From Scilla litardierei (lineage: Eukaryota; Streptophyta; Magnoliopsida; Asparagales; Asparagaceae), in NCBI GenBank assembly GCA_030789695.1, contig CM061141.1, positions 164,577,579-164,641,578 of the forward strand: a stretch of 64,000 nt of DNA. The letters are read 5' to 3'. The notes below the pieces were generated by a model. The model did no database searches. It was not told the origin of the DNA and worked only from the letters and a program-made list of their open reading frames with translations. Positions 9,946-22,361 of the stretch are shown piece by piece. The translations under genes were made by a program, and so were the position numbers. How positions within the stretch are numbered: the first letter of the stretch is position 1; every line of letters begins with the position of its first letter.

Positions 9946-10827
9946 TGTTGGATCTCTTGGCAACCCAATACACTAGAGGGGAGTGAATAGTGTATATCAC
10001 GACGAATATTGCAAACTAAAAGTGACTAAAACTTGCAAATAAATAATTCAGAAGTAAAGAACACAATCTGAAAAAAGAGCCAATCACAAACATGGAGAAT
10101 TTATCCTGGTTCGGATCCTCGTAATCTTACATTTAGTCCCCTACTTCCCGTAGAGATTGCAATCCACTATGACCACTTGCTTAACGCCAACGCAAAACAT
10201 ACAAAAATGCCAACACTCCCCGTATCGTAAACATTGTGCAATCTCTTCAACAAGAGATTCAATCATAAAAGTAAAGTAAAGACAATATCACATATAGCTT
10301 TGATGATGAAATAATGAATCACAAGGAAGGTGAGAGATATTCAAGGTTTTTTGAAGGGAAGATTTGGTAGAAACTCTCTTGAAGATGCAATTCATATATA
10401 GAAAAGATCAGCAATTTATTCTCCAAGGAACCAAGACAAAAGCCTCTCTTAGAGTAAGAAAACTTGAGAATTTTAGAGAGAGGAAACATCAAAACTTGTT
10501 GTGAATGACAGAGGTTCAGGTCATACAACTAGGGGATAAATGGTTGCCAGAAAAACTATCAAAAAATGCTGTAAATGGTCAAAACGGCTAGTTGAAAACT
10601 ATCAGAACTGCTGCTAGTCGTCTAGGAAAAACTATTAGTCGACCAGGCACTGAAACAGTCAAAAAGAAATCCATTGAAACTGACTCTAGTCGACCAGGAA
10701 AAAGCTCTAGTCGACCAAAAAAGGTTAGGACTTAGAATTTTTGAGGGAATCCTAAGATTCTAATATGGTTCATCATCATGGCTTTAACAATCTAAGTAAA
10801 AGAAGTAAAAAGAAGAAAATTACAACA
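9946..10827 (-). repeat. 5' LTR of the Sirevirus at 7859-10827 (882 bp)
   Basis: Plus-strand ends are TGTTGGATC and TTACAACA. Inside are CTAGAGGGGAGTGAATAG near the primer side, an inverted repeat AATCTCTT/AAGAGATT (about 10240-10260) and several copies of TAGTCGACCAG (10615-10720). The right boundary is set by the TG/CA rule only, because the partner LTR is missing. Confidence 0.65.
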
Positions 10828-10843
10828 TGATACACTTTACACC

Positions 10844-12494
10844 TGACGTGTGTTTATATTTTATATATCCATGCACGTCTTCTCTGTGTTTTTCCGTTGT
10901 TTTCCGTTGTCCCGTGTCTATTTTCTTGGTATTTTTTAGTTTTCTTTCACTTTTTGGTGGTTTTGTGTATTTATAGGAGATCGCCAATGTAGGGGACATA
11001 TAACGAAGATATCATGAGTCCCCGGAGCAACGGGAGGAGTCACGCGTGATCCAAGGGGTCAAACGATGAAGATCGCCATTTTTCAACCCTCAACCGATCG
11101 GTTGGACAAAGCCAAACTGATCGGGTGGTGCACGCATGTCCGACCCGGACGGAAGCTGAAGCGAAGTGCAGCCCAACCGACCAGTTCGCCGACCAGTTGA
11201 ACATAGCAGAGTTCTCGACCATTTGGAGCTAAATTCCAACCGATCGGGTGACATCTCACCCGATCGATTCATCTGTAGCTGATTTTCCAAGCGACGACCC
11301 GGAGAGCTCAACCGACGGTTTGCTGACCATGCCAAATCGACAGACGTCTCTGTGTTTTTTGTCGACAATTCCAACCGATCGGTTGAATTGTCAATCGATC
11401 GGTTGACCTGATGCTGAATCTCTTCAAATCGACGACCCGCTCGCTCCACCCGTTCTCCTCAGCGTCTGGTTGAAGTTCTTGAAGCTGACGACCGAAACTT
11501 GTAGCAGCTCACCCGATCGGTTGAAGCATCAACCGATCGGGTGACGTCGATTTGTATATATAGTTGCCCTAGGTTGCTGAAAACGGGAGTTGTTATTTTT
11601 CTGTCTTTTTTCTTGTACGGTGACGGCTGGAATTTTATCGTTTTTGTAAGTCTTCTGATCGCTTTCAAACTTTAATACTATCTTTATAGCATTGCTACTA
11701 CTTCATTTCAATCGCCTGATCATGATTTCTACGGTTTATTTTCATTTAGATCGCCTTTTAGCTATGATTTGTGAGTAGTTCCCAAATCTGGGATTTTGGT
11801 GGAAACCCCTTCGTGGGTTCTCCCTAATGCGTCCATAGGACTAGGATTTCGATAGGGATTAGGAATTTAGGCGGTTACACGGGGTGTTTCATTATCATCG
11901 GCGGGAAAAAGACCGCCTTTGACCGTAGGCCAAAGGGGAAATAAACTTGGCGGTTGACTCCCTAGCCATAGCTCACGCCCTTAGCGTAGACATTGAATCC
12001 TAGCGCTTGGGAACAGCAGGATGACATGTTGGGAGTTATCGTTGCGAGCTTAGTGCCCCCGGAGTCGATCGGTGTTAATGGATATAGGAATGCCCACCGA
12101 CCGAACCCGGGTAGTCCGGCGTATCATCTTGGGCATCGACCGGAATATTTGGCCCATGGGACGCTGGTATCACTCTTATAGGCAACGTCTCACCACTAAA
12201 CCCTAAATCCGATCGTTTTCCTATCCGTAGGTCGTAATAGTGAGAACACATGACAGGGTGGAAACCGAAGTCCTAGGTTTCCTTTTATATTGTTTATCCT
12301 CCGTATTTACATTCCGTGACAAACCATCGATCGTTCGGGCTAGCTCACCCGTAGGGTGAACCGGTTCGTTTTAAGACGCAAGTACAACCACGCCTCCCTG
12401 TGTTCGACCCCCAACACCGTGCGCTTGCGGTATAAATATTTAAATCTGGTATCCCCATCCTATTGCACACTTGCTTCAAAACTAGGGGACGTCA
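10844..12494 (+). repeat. 5' LTR of element B (1651 bp)
   Basis: It matches 27087-28751 along its length. It contains the palindrome array 11091-11550 and a TATA box, TATATATA, at 11555-11562. The U5 part contains short inverted repeats such as GGCGG/CCGCC and CTTTG/CAAAG (about 11900-11935). Confidence 0.9.
11091..11562 (+). promoter_or_regulatory. U3 palindrome array and TATA box of LTR B
   Basis: Repeated motifs are CAACCGATCGGTTGA and CACCCGATCGGTTC in about ten copies, ending 10-15 bp before TATATATA. The second LTR has the same layout with TATA at 27797-27804. A further copy lies inside the element at 23431-23799. Confidence 0.75.
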
Positions 12495-12501
12495 AGCTTT
12501 A

Positions 12502-12518
12502 TGGCGCCGTTGCCGGGG
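12502..12518 (+). promoter_or_regulatory. Primer binding site (tRNA-Asp) of element B
   Basis: TGGCGCCGTTGCCGGGG starts 8 nt after the LTR end. It is identical to the site of element A. Confidence 0.9.
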
Positions 12519-12769
12519 AGGCAACATGCTTGTTAATTTTAGGACCATTTGAACCCTTGAGTCTAGCTCACATCTTCACCTCGCGATAATTTTCGCATTC
12601 TACACCTTTTTTATTTTACTTCGACATATTGTATATATTAATTGTATAAAATTGGTACCATCACTGCTCCTCGCCTCCCCCTTCATACAACCCGTGCTAT
12701 TGACGTGCTTTCTGTCCGTGCAGTTCTCCCTCTCTCCTTTTCCTACAGGTTTTCTGATCCACGACAAGG
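12519..12769 (+). other. Leader of element B
   Basis: Only about 250 bp separate the primer site from the first pol-type frame. Full-length Athila elements have about 2 kb of gag and protease here, so those genes have been deleted. Confidence 0.6.
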
Positions 12770-15409
12770 ATGTTGTGTGCTGTTTCGGGCGATATTTGGG
12801 ATCATTCACACCATGTCAGCTGTTTGGCACGGAATTTGACAGAATCTCTGAGCGCCTCGAACATCCTATCCCTTCTGTCAGCTGTTGTAGAAAATCAGAG
12901 GAGGTATCATGATGTGCAGCAGTATTCAGTCGCGACAACCTTCTTTCCTCCAGACGAAGCGATGTATATTGAAGTACCCAGTTCCGAAATCGGTGGGAAA
13001 GAATTATGCACCCACGAGGAGTTTTTCTCGGGGGACTATCAGACGGAGTTCATCGAGTACGTCGAACCGGAATCAATCTATCCCTCGCAGACATCTATAG
13101 AGCACCCTGGATCTTGGGACAGTGAGGAAGCTGAAAGTAGTGGTGGAGAACAATCGATTATTGAAACATGTTTTCGTGTTGAGGCCTTCTACCCGGATCA
13201 TCATCATTTACCTGAGAAAGACCCAAAGCCCTCCTCACATATCCCCTCTTTGCCTTGCGAAGCTTCGTCTTGCGAAACCACGGGTGGAAGTGAAATTCCG
13301 AATGCTGGCTTCTAGGAGACCCAGGAAGAAGTCCTTTCACTGGAGGATACTCAACTTGAGAAATACGCGTCGGGACCCCAAGAGGTTGAGATGAAAGAGT
13401 TACCTCCGGGACTGAAGTATGAATATTTAGGGGAGAATTCGACGCTGCCAATCATAGTGAACTCCTCGCTTCCTGAAGACCAGATGAACAAACTACTTGG
13501 TGTTTTAAAGAGATTTAAGAATGTTTTCGGGTATGCAATCGAAGATTTGAAGGGAGTGAGCTTGGGGCTTTGCTCACTTAGGATACTGCTTGAAGACGAG
13601 AAAGCCTCCTTAATTGAACCACAATGAAGACTGAATCCCATCATGATGGAGGTGGCCAAGAAGGAGATTATTAGACTCCTGCATGCCGGGATCATATATC
13701 CTATCTCCGATAGTCGCTGGGTCAGCCCGGTGCATGTTGTACCCAAGAAATGAGGAATGACGGTAATTCGCAACGAGAAAAACGAGCTCATACCCACTAG
13801 TACCGTCACGGGGTACCGGATGTGCATCGACTACCGTAAACTGAACAAGGACACAAGGAAGGATCACTATCCTCTTCCTTTCATTGATCAGATGCTCGAG
13901 AGGATGGCGAAGCACAACTACTTCTGCTTCATGGATGGATACTCCGGCTTTCTCCAAATCCCCATCCATAATGATGACCCGGAGAAGACGACTTTTACTT
14001 GTCCTTTTGGGACGTATGCTACAGGAGAATGCCGTTTGGGCTTTGCAACGCCCCGGTTACATTTCAAAGATTAATGCCCGCAATCTTCTCCGACTACTCC
14101 CTGGATATAATGGAGGTCTTCATGGACGACTTCTCCGTCTAAGGAACAGAGTTTGACTCGTGTCTCTGCAACCTGACAAAAGTTTTGGAAAGGTGCCAGG
14201 ACAAAGGACTAGTGTTGAACTGGGAAAAATGCCATTTTATGGTCCAGGAAGGAGTTGTATTGGGGCACATCATCTCTTCAAGGGGGATCGAGGTAGACAA
14301 GGCAAAGGTAGAAGTGATCGAAAAACTTCCGCCTCCACTTAACCTTCCGGGAGTCCGTGATTTTTTAGGGCACGCGGGATTCTACCGCAGCTTCATAAAG
14401 GATTTCTCCAAGATTTCCAGGCCATTGACTCAACTCCTTGTGAAGGATGCGCCTTTCATCTTCGACGACGAGTGTATGGAAGACTTCCGCCTTCTGAAGC
14501 AAGCTCTCATCTCCGCACCCGTGATTCATCCGTCGGACTGGAGTCTACCATTCGAGTTAATGTGCGATGCTAGCGATTATGTTGTTGGGGCCGTCTTGGG
14601 GTAGAGGAAGGATAAAAATCTATATGTTATATACTATACGAGCAAGACCCTTGACGTAGCCCAAAGGAACTATACGACCACAGAGAAAGAATTACTAGCT
14701 ATCATCTTCGACATGGACAAGTTCCGGCAATATCTAGTTGGTGCCAAGGTAATCATGCACACGGATCACGCGGCTCTCAAATACCTTTTAAGCAAGAAGG
14801 AGGCTAAGTCGCGGCTCATAAGGTGGATTCTCCTCCTCCAAGAGTTCGACTTGAAGATCAAGGACAAGAAGGGGGCGGAGAATGTCGTTGCCGATCACTT
14901 GTCCAGAATGCCTACTCTCGATCTGGATGCTACTCCCATTGACGACTCACTCCCCGACGAGCATCTCTTCTCCATCTCTTCCGCTTGGACTGCATGGTAT
15001 GCCGACATCGCCAATTATTTAACATGCGCCATCGTCCCCCACAACGTGAGCTATCAGCAGAAGAAGAAATTCTTTCATGAGGTCCGAAAATTCTATTGGG
15101 ACGACCCCTATTTGTACAAGACCTGTAACGATGAGGTGATACGAAGGTGCATTCCTGAAACTGAGACGACCTCCATAATCTCGCATTGCCATGATCAGCA
15201 GTGTGGAGGCCATGCGAGTGCTTACAAGACAACGGCGAAGATCCTACATAGTGGATTCTATTGGCCGACCATTTTCAAGGACACGTACGCTTATGTCCAG
15301 GCTTGCGACAAATGCCAGAGAACAGGAAACATCTCCAAAAGGAATGAAATGCATCAGCACTACATTTTAGAGGTCGAGATCTTCGATGTGTGGGGAGTCG
15401 ACTTCATGG
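12770..15409 (+). pseudogene. Athila pol, first part: pre-RT region, reverse transcriptase, RNase H, integrase zinc-binding domain
   Basis: A single frame runs from 12770 through an acidic 181-residue stretch, a TAG at 13313, and the pre-RT motif LPPGLKYEYLGENSTLPIIV. Then come TGA at 13625 and 13751, and the RT motifs YRMCIDYRKLN and FMDGYSG. A 1-nt deletion near 14020 shifts frame. The active-site motif is VFMDDFSV, directly followed by a TAA (14140) in place of a tyrosine codon. A TAG lies at 14602 just before RNase H ([19 protein letters not shown]). The integrase HHCC region ([10 protein letters not shown]...CDKC) precedes WGVDFM, where element C is inserted at codon level. No protease is present. 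Confidence 0.85.
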
Positions 15410-15640
15410 TGTAGTGCCCTGTGAAGCTACTGCACATGTACTAGAGGGGGGGTGAATAGTACTTTAAAATAATCAAGATAGTTATTCCTAATTATTGTGC
15501 AAGAAACAAACGACAATGCGGAATAAACAACAATCAACAAGAGTTAACAAACGCAAACAAAACATGTAACGGGTTCGGATCCACCCAAGTCTCCCCGACT
15601 TGTTCCCGGTGATCCTACGTCCCAACCACCCGGATCCCCT

Positions 15641-15790
15641 CCGGATACTTGAGTTAGAAACCTTAACTCAAGAATTAGCACTATGAAATTCTTGTGAAAA
15701 ACCTTCACAAGACCAAATCATACAAATGACATGTGACTCCCACAAACCGGGATCATACCCTCTCTCACAACCAAGAGACACAATTGCAAT
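15641..15790 (-). repeat. Leader hairpins with a shared AAACC loop in LTR C
   Basis: Hairpins CTTGAGTTA/TAACTCAAG (15648-15672, loop GAAACCT) and CTTGTGA/TCACAAG (15691-15711, loop AAAACCT) are perfect. Weaker ones follow: TCCC/GGGA with loop ACAAACC, and CTCTC/GAGAG with loop ACAACC, the latter better in the second LTR. Stems differ while the loop core is constant. Confidence 0.6.
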
Positions 15791-16199
15791 ATCAATTGAA
15801 ATGAAATATGAAACACTTACCACAAAATCCTATGCCTTGAGTATAACTTACCAAATTAGGGCAAAGATGGATTTTGAGGAGGAAGATGTCACCAAACCCT
15901 AGCTCCAAGAAGATGACCAGCAATGGAGGCCTAGGGTGGAGATGGTGACCTTGATTCAAGCTCCTTGGCTTGGAAGGCTCACAATCAATGAATCTCTCTT
16001 TTGAAATAAGAGTGAGAGAGAGATTCTAGTGAGGAATAGAGAGCTTAGGAATGGAGTTTAATGTCTCCTCTTTGATTCTCAAATATCTCAAATGATCAGC
16101 CTTGGATCCCATGAAAGAGCCTCTCCAACTATATATAGGATAGAGGAGAGAGGGAGAAAAATTCGAGTCACTAAAGGCTCCAACGGCTCTATTCTGAAG

Positions 16200-16738
16200 C
16201 AGACTAGTCGGTCTAAGAAGGATCACTGATCGACTAGATTGGCAACTAGTCGGTCGGTGATTCGTCATGAACCGACTAACAGATCGACAACCAAAAGAAA
16301 AAGTTCTAGGCAATATGAACTAGTCGGTCTAAGAAGACTTGCCAACCGACTAGATCATCATCTAGTCGGTCGGTGAGTGTTCTTTGACCGACTAAGAGAG
16401 AAAAACAATAGGCTGGAAACAAAGACAGCTATTCAGTTTAAGAACAACTTCCAACCGACTAGTTTCTCAACTAGTCGGTCGGTCGTTGAGCTTTGACCGA
16501 CTACCTGTAAACAGTAGCTTAGGCTGAAATCAGGCAATGATAACTAGTCGGTCTAAGAAGGATTCCTAACCGACTAGATCGTCATCTAGTCGGTCGGTGA
16601 CTCTTCTTTGACCGACTAATTGATCAACAGTGAATGAGCTGAAATGAGCAATGCATTCTAGTCGGTTCAAGAGGAATTGTCGACCGACTAGATCGTCATC
16701 TAGTCGGTTGGTTCTTCTACTTGAACCAACTAATGTGC
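16200..16738. repeat. Five-unit CTAGTCGGTC/GACCGACTAG hairpin array in LTR C
   Basis: Each unit of about 110 bp has two inverted repeats: CTAGTCGGTC...GACCGACTAG, then CTAGTCGGTCGGTG...GACCGACTAA. The fifth unit is a variant (TCGGTTGG...GAACCAACTAA). Copies lie at 21424-21955, at 59432-59968 and, unexpectedly, in the Gypsy LTR E at 39547-40076. Confidence 0.85.
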
Positions 16739-17133
16739 ACTAGAAGCCGAGGGAAGAAGCGATAGGCTTCGGGAAAGTTTCTAATGGCTTCTATGATAAT
16801 CCTAGCTCTAAGACATGAGCGAAATGAAGATAATAATGTAAGTCCTACTCAAGGCTTAACATTCTAATCTATGAAGCTAGAAGAGAATAAATAATACATG
16901 ACGAACCGTCTTCGAAGCTTCAATCTTCATTCTTCTTGACTTCAATATTGCTCCTTGAGCTTCAACGAAGCTTTAGGCACACGATCACGCGTATTGAGAA
17001 GTCTTGAGATGTCGCTTTTGATATACGTATTCTTTTGGCGACGATCTTCATAACTGCGCTCACAAATAGTTAGATCACAATATTTATGTTTGCTCATCAT
17101 CCAAAACCAAATCTGGGGAATCAATACTAAACA

Positions 17134-17148
17134 TTCTCCCCCTTTTTG
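17134..17148 (-). promoter_or_regulatory. Polypurine tract of element C
   Basis: The minus strand reads AAAAAGGGGGAGAA directly before the LTR start TGTTTAG. Similar CTCCCCCT runs recur at about 17205, 17336, 17418 and 18058, matching the repeated polypurine tracts known from Sireviruses. Confidence 0.8.
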
Positions 17149-18725
17149 GTGATGGCAAACCAACATAAATAATAATCAATAATGATGATTCAAAAGAAAT
17201 TTACTACTCCCCCTGCATTGATGACACGTTAGTTCCGTATTCAATAATATTCATACGCATCAAGCAGACGAGGAAAATATAAAATATGAATCCTATTATC
17301 GCAATTTAGGATCTAAATCCATTTTATATCTTAACTCCCCCTGAATCTAACATACCAACTTAGATTCATGGTAAATTTCTTTGATATCAAGTACCACATT
17401 GTCATTATTATTAATTCTCTCCCCCTTTGGCATTAGCAAAAAGAGCGGGAGGAGATCAATGACAAGATTACAATGGCTAAGAAATAAAAGCATGAGAGTC
17501 TAAGAATACGACCACGGTCCAAATGACACCAAAGTAAAATACCAAATGTAAAATACCGAAGAAAATCAAATCGTGCCAACTTGACCATAGTCGAAGATCG
17601 AAAAACGAAACCATCAAACCATAGGCGAAATTCGAAAAACGAAATCATCAAGCCATAGGCGAAAATTGAAATCTCCAAAACTCAAATTAATTTCACTTAT
17701 TGAGTTATGGAACATACTCTCCAATATCAACATTCTTAGTTAAATAGTGCATGGAAAAAAATTCTATGTTTCCATAGAAAGAGTTTCTATTTAACCAAGT
17801 TAATCGTCGAGCGACGAAATCAACATCAGAGACAAAAATCCAATGTGAAAACCAAATGTAGAAAATATGATACCGAAAGTAATATGTAAAAATGTTATGC
17901 CAAACATAGATAGAACATCATAAATCTATGGCATACACAATTCTAGCATACTATTTAAACAAAATGATACCAATATAGATATTCTAACAATGCATGCATT
18001 CAACCTACATGGATACCAAATGTATATTAAATGTAAGAAGATACTTACAACATTAAGCTCCCCCTACTTTGGTGCATCACTTAAGCACCATCAACTCCAT
18101 TTGAATGAAAAACTTTGCAAATCAATGAGTTGGTAGGGTTGGTATCCCATGATGGATTGAACCTAGAAAGCATCATTTTGGTATCCAAAAATCTTTTTGG
18201 ATCCTATGGGTTAGGCAATAAATTTAGCGAACTAAATTCAAATTAAATGTAACCCATATCCTAACTAAATTCAAATTAACATGCACATCCACGATTAATA
18301 TGCAAAATAAAGAATAAACCAATTCTTACCACAATTGTGTTGGTACCCATAAAATGAAATTAAACTTATGGTACCAAGCAATGAAGGGTCAAAGGAAACT
18401 AACCCTTCGGAAACCAAGTCCACGAGGACCGTGATTTCCCAACATAGTCATCATTCAAAATAATATCATTAATATATGATTGCACATACAAATTCTTATT
18501 ATACATGCTTGTGTTTTTCGGACCCCAAATGGTGTATGTCTTGGGAGTCCTAATCCTATTGGGAACATGCATACGTTGTTGATTTCTATGTGATGCATGT
18601 CGTGGGTAAGCATATGGCATATGATGCAATGGTGCATGATGATACTTATTCATATGAGAATGAGGATGAGCATATGAATATGGCGGAACACGTGCATGAG
18701 TGTGTCTCACATGGTGTGCACGTGC
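17149..18725 (-). other. Non-coding 3' part of element C where pol would be expected
   Basis: This A/T-rich sequence has several CTCCCCCT motifs and no ORF with recognisable motifs. It corresponds to the 3' untranslated part of Sireviruses; pol is absent. Confidence 0.6.
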
Positions 18726-20607
18726 TCATGGATGCGGAGCATAAAAATCATCATATGTGCTAACATGTGGAGTAGGATGTGCGTTCCTACGTGGCATGGC
18801 ATACATGAAAGCATGACCCTTCTTTGTAGGTCCATCCAAAGTGGGTTTCTTTCCAAATGGGGGTGTGTACCTAGCGGAAGCACCATTGGTAGAAGAACTA
18901 CCCATGAAGTGTTTACTCCCACTAGTAGAAGCATCGGACGTTGGCCTAACAAAGGTGGCGGACGATTTGGATGACTCTCCCATCTTATACACCAAGCCAA
19001 TGTGATGATTGGCCAGAAGTAAGTCATTTAGGATATTATCCAAATGGCCCTTATCTTTATTGAATTCATGAATTCGGCCTAATGTGCACTCATACTTCTC
19101 GGTGAGAGAATGCATCAAAGCATCCAAGGTGGACACTCGCGATGTGAGTGCGCAAACACGTGATTTGAGATTTTTATTCTCAATACTCAAAGTGGAGTTT
19201 TGAGACTTCAAATCCGCTATCACATGTTCATCCGAATCCTCGATATGAACATGCTCAAGTTGAGACTTGAGATTTACAATCTCATTTCTCAAATCCTCAA
19301 CAACGGTGTCGTTGTTGATGATGAAAGGCTTAGGCGAGGTTTTAAGACTATCCAAATCATTTTTAGTCTTAATAAATCTACTAGCCAATTTAGAAAACTT
19401 ATACCAAAGTTGTTCGTTGGCTAATTTAAGTTCATCCATGGTTACCTCTTCGCCTTCATCCTCGCTTTCATCGCTTTCATCGGAGGAAGTCTCTTGAACA
19501 CGTTCTTCTCTTCCCATGAAGCACATGTGTGCTTTCTCCACCTTCTCATCATCCGACTCTCCACTTGAGGAGTCCTCGTCGGAGTCGATGAAAGTGCCGA
19601 CAAGTCCTTTCTTGTGCTTTCTCGACTTTTCGTGCTTGGATGCCTTCCACTTCTCCTTGTGTTTGTTGAGAGGACAATCCGGCTTGATGTGTCCTGGCTT
19701 GTTGCATTTATAACACACGGGAGTAGAAGCATTAGTAGAACCAAACTTAGATAGATTCTTAAACTTACCTTTCCGGAAGCATCGGTCGAACTTCTTTGCC
19801 AAATCGGCCAATGCTTCCATGTCCCAACTCTTCTTCCGATTCTTCTTCCGATTCTTCATCATCGGTAGATGGAGCGGCCTTGTATGCAATCGCCTTTTTC
19901 TTTGGCTCGTCTTGCTTCAAGTACGCCTTCATCTTTTCCTTCATCCTTATCTTGCTTTCCTTGCGTACCTCGTAAGACAACAAGGTACCCATTAGTTGTA
20001 CAACCGTGTACTTATTCATATCGTTACCTTCCTCGATGGCGAAGGTACGCTTTTCCCAACAAGAAGGAAGTCTGTCGATTATCTTCGCGACTTTCTCCTT
20101 TTGGGTGTACATCTTCCCGAGAGCTTCCAATTCGTTGGATATGTCCACGAAGCGAGCATAGTAGTCCTTCATGGTTTCACCCCGTTCTATGTGAAACAAC
20201 TCAAATTCTTTGTTAGCGACAACGAGTTTAGAATCTTTTACCGTACTCGTTCCTTCGTGCAAGATGAGGAGTTGGTTCCATACTTGATATGCACTCTTAC
20301 ATGTGCATATCTTGTTGAAGTCTTCGGGCTCCAACACTCATTGCAAGGCATTCATGGCCTTGGCATTGCTTACCTCCGCGGCGACCTCCGCGGGAGTCCA
20401 CTTCGCGAAATCTTCTTCGGCGGGCTCGACATACTCTGTCATCGTGGCTCTCCAAAGTGAAGCGCTCCAGAGGAAGGTTTCCATCCGACATTTCCAGTAC
20501 CCATAGTTGGTACCGTTGAAGTGAGGAGGCCTGACTGAGGATTGTCCTTCCATAACTGAAAAAGATCCTTGACGATCTTTGAAGACGTTGTAGTCATTGT
20601 TCGTCAT
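18726..20607 (-). pseudogene. Sirevirus gag of element C (one stop, one frameshift)
   Basis: The ATG at 20607 lies 14 nt after the primer site and gives a typical Copia gag start (PPHFNGTNYGYWKCRMETFL). A TGA at 20338-20340 interrupts it after NALQ. The next piece (20337-19765) has the gag core (FVDISNELEALGKMYT, IDRLPSCWEKR). A frameshift in a GAA-rich run near 19810-19830 moves to the frame 19889-18726, with an intact zinc knuckle CYKCNKPGHIKPDC, an acidic serine-rich stretch, a coiled-coil-like region (LRNEIVNLKSQLEHV, IENKNLKSRV) and a histidine-rich tail. The coiled-coil after the knuckle is characteristic of Sirevirus gag. Protein would not be made full length from this copy. Confidence 0.85.
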
Positions 20608-20620
20608 AGCTTTAACCTTG

Positions 20621-20632
20621 GCTCTGATACCA
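20621..20632 (-). promoter_or_regulatory. Primer binding site of element C
   Basis: The minus strand reads TGGTATCAGAGC, complementary to initiator tRNA-Met, two bases after the LTR end. Confidence 0.9.
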
Positions 20633-20634
20633 AT

Positions 20635-22356
20635 TGTAGTGCCCTGTGAAGCTACTGCACATGTACTAGAGGGGGGTGAATAGTACTTTAAAATAATCAA
20701 GATAGTTATTCCTAATTATTGTGCAAGAAACAAACGACAATGCGGAATAAACAACAATCAACAAGAATTAACAAACGCAAACAAAACATGTAACGGGTTC
20801 GGATCCACCCAAGTCTCCCCGACTTGTTCCCGATGATCCTACGTCCCAACCACCCGGATCCCCTCCGGATACTTAAGTTAGAAACCCTAACTCAAGATTT
20901 AGCACTATGAAATTCTTGTGAAAAACCTTCACAAGACCAAATCATACATATGACATATGACTCCCACAAACCGGGATCACACCCTCTCTCACAACCGAGA
21001 GACACAATTGCAATATCAATTTAAATGAAATATGAAACACTTACTACAAAATCCTATGCCTTGAGTATAACTTACCAAATTAGGGCAAAGATGGATTTTG
21101 AGGAGAAAGATGTCACCAAACCCTAGCTCCAAGAAGATGACCAGCAATGGAGGCCTAGGGTGGAGATGGTGACCTTGATTCAAGCTCCTTGGCTTGGAAG
21201 GCTCACAATCAATGAATCTCTCTTTTGAAATAAGAGTGAGAGAGAGATTCTAGTGAGGAAGAGAGAGCTTAGGAATGGAGTTTAATGTCTCCTCTTTGAT
21301 TCTCAAATATCTCAAATGATCAGCCTTGGATCCCATGAAAGAGCCTCTCCAACTATATATAGGATAGAGGAGAGGGGGAGGAAAATTCGAGTCATTAAAG
21401 GCTCCAACGGCTCTATTCTGAAGCAGACTAGTCGGTCTAAGAAGGATCACTGACCGACTAGATTGGCAACTAGTCGGTCGGTGATTCTTCATGAACCGAC
21501 TACCAGCTCGACAGCCAAAAAATAAAGTTCCAGGCAATATGAACTAGTCGGTCTAAGAAGACTTGCCAACCGACTAGATCATCATCTAGTCGGTCGGTGA
21601 GTGTTCTTTGACCGACTAAGAGAGAAAAACAGTAGGCTGGAACAAAGACAGCTATTCGGTTTAAGAACAACTTCCAACCGACTAGTTTCTCAACTAGTCG
21701 GTCGGTCGTTGAGCTTTGACCAACTACCTGTAAACAGTATCTCAGGCTGAAATCAGGCAATGATAACTAGTCGGTCTAAGAAGGATTCCTAACCGACTAG
21801 ATCGTCATCTAGTCGGTCGGTGACTCTTCTTTGACCGACTAATTGATCAACAGGGAATGAGCTGAAATGAGCAAGGCATTCTAGTCGGTTCAAGAGGAAT
21901 TGCCGACCGACTAGATCGTCATCTAGTCGGTTGGTTCTTCTACTTGAACCAACTAACATGCACTAGAAGCCGAGGGAAGAAGCGATAGGCTTCGGAAAAG
22001 TTTCTAATGGCTTCTATGATAATCCTAGCTCTAAGACATGAGCGAAATGAAGATAATAATGTAAGTCCTACTCAAGGCTTAACATTCTAATCTATGAAGC
22101 TAGAAGACAATAAATAATACATGACGAACCGTCTTCGAAGCTTCAAGCTTCATTCTTCTTGGCTTCAATATTGCTCCTTGAGCTTCAACGAAGCTTTAGG
22201 CACACGATCACACGTATTGAGAAGTCTTGAGACGTCGCTTTTGATATACGTATTCTTTTGGCGACGATCTCCATAACTGCGCTCACAAATAGTTAGATCA
22301 CAATATTTATGTTTGCTCATCATCCAAAACCAAATCCGGGGAATCAATACTCAACA
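20635..22356 (-). repeat. 5' LTR of element C (1722 bp)
   Basis: It matches 15410-17133 with only scattered differences. It is followed by the target duplication CATGG and then by the continuing integrase of B. Confidence 0.9.
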
Positions 22357-22361
22357 CATGG

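Larger units (their letters stand above)
7859..10827 (-). mobile_element. Broken Sirevirus-type Copia element (gag, start of protease, 5' LTR)
   Basis: Read on the minus strand: LTR (10827-9946), initiator-Met-type primer site (9943-9932), gag (from 9923) and the first part of protease (near 8095-8040). The rest of pol and the 3' LTR are missing because an H-family LTR abuts at 7858. The LTR carries the CTAGAGGGG...TGAATAG motif seen in all Sirevirus LTRs of this window. Confidence 0.75.
15410..17133 (-). repeat. 3' LTR of element C (1724 bp)
   Basis: It carries, on the plus strand from the left, the CTAGAGGGGGGGTGAATAG motif, leader hairpins (15641-15790), a TATA box (minus TATATATAG near 16129-16138) and five repeat units of the CTAGTCGGTC array (16200-16738). 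Confidence 0.9.
15410..22356 (-). mobile_element. Element C: gag-only Sirevirus-type Copia retrotransposon nested in B
   Basis: LTRs at 15410-17133 and 20635-22356 are nearly identical, with ends TGTAGTGCCC and CTNAACA. The target duplication is CATGG (15405-15409 and 22357-22361), inside the integrase codons of B. On the minus strand: 5' LTR, primer site at 20621-20632, gag (20607-18726), about 1.6 kb non-coding, polypurine tract, 3' LTR. The 3.5-kb interior has no protease, integrase or reverse transcriptase, so it is non-autonomous. A related solo LTR lies at 58649-60366. Confidence 0.9.
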
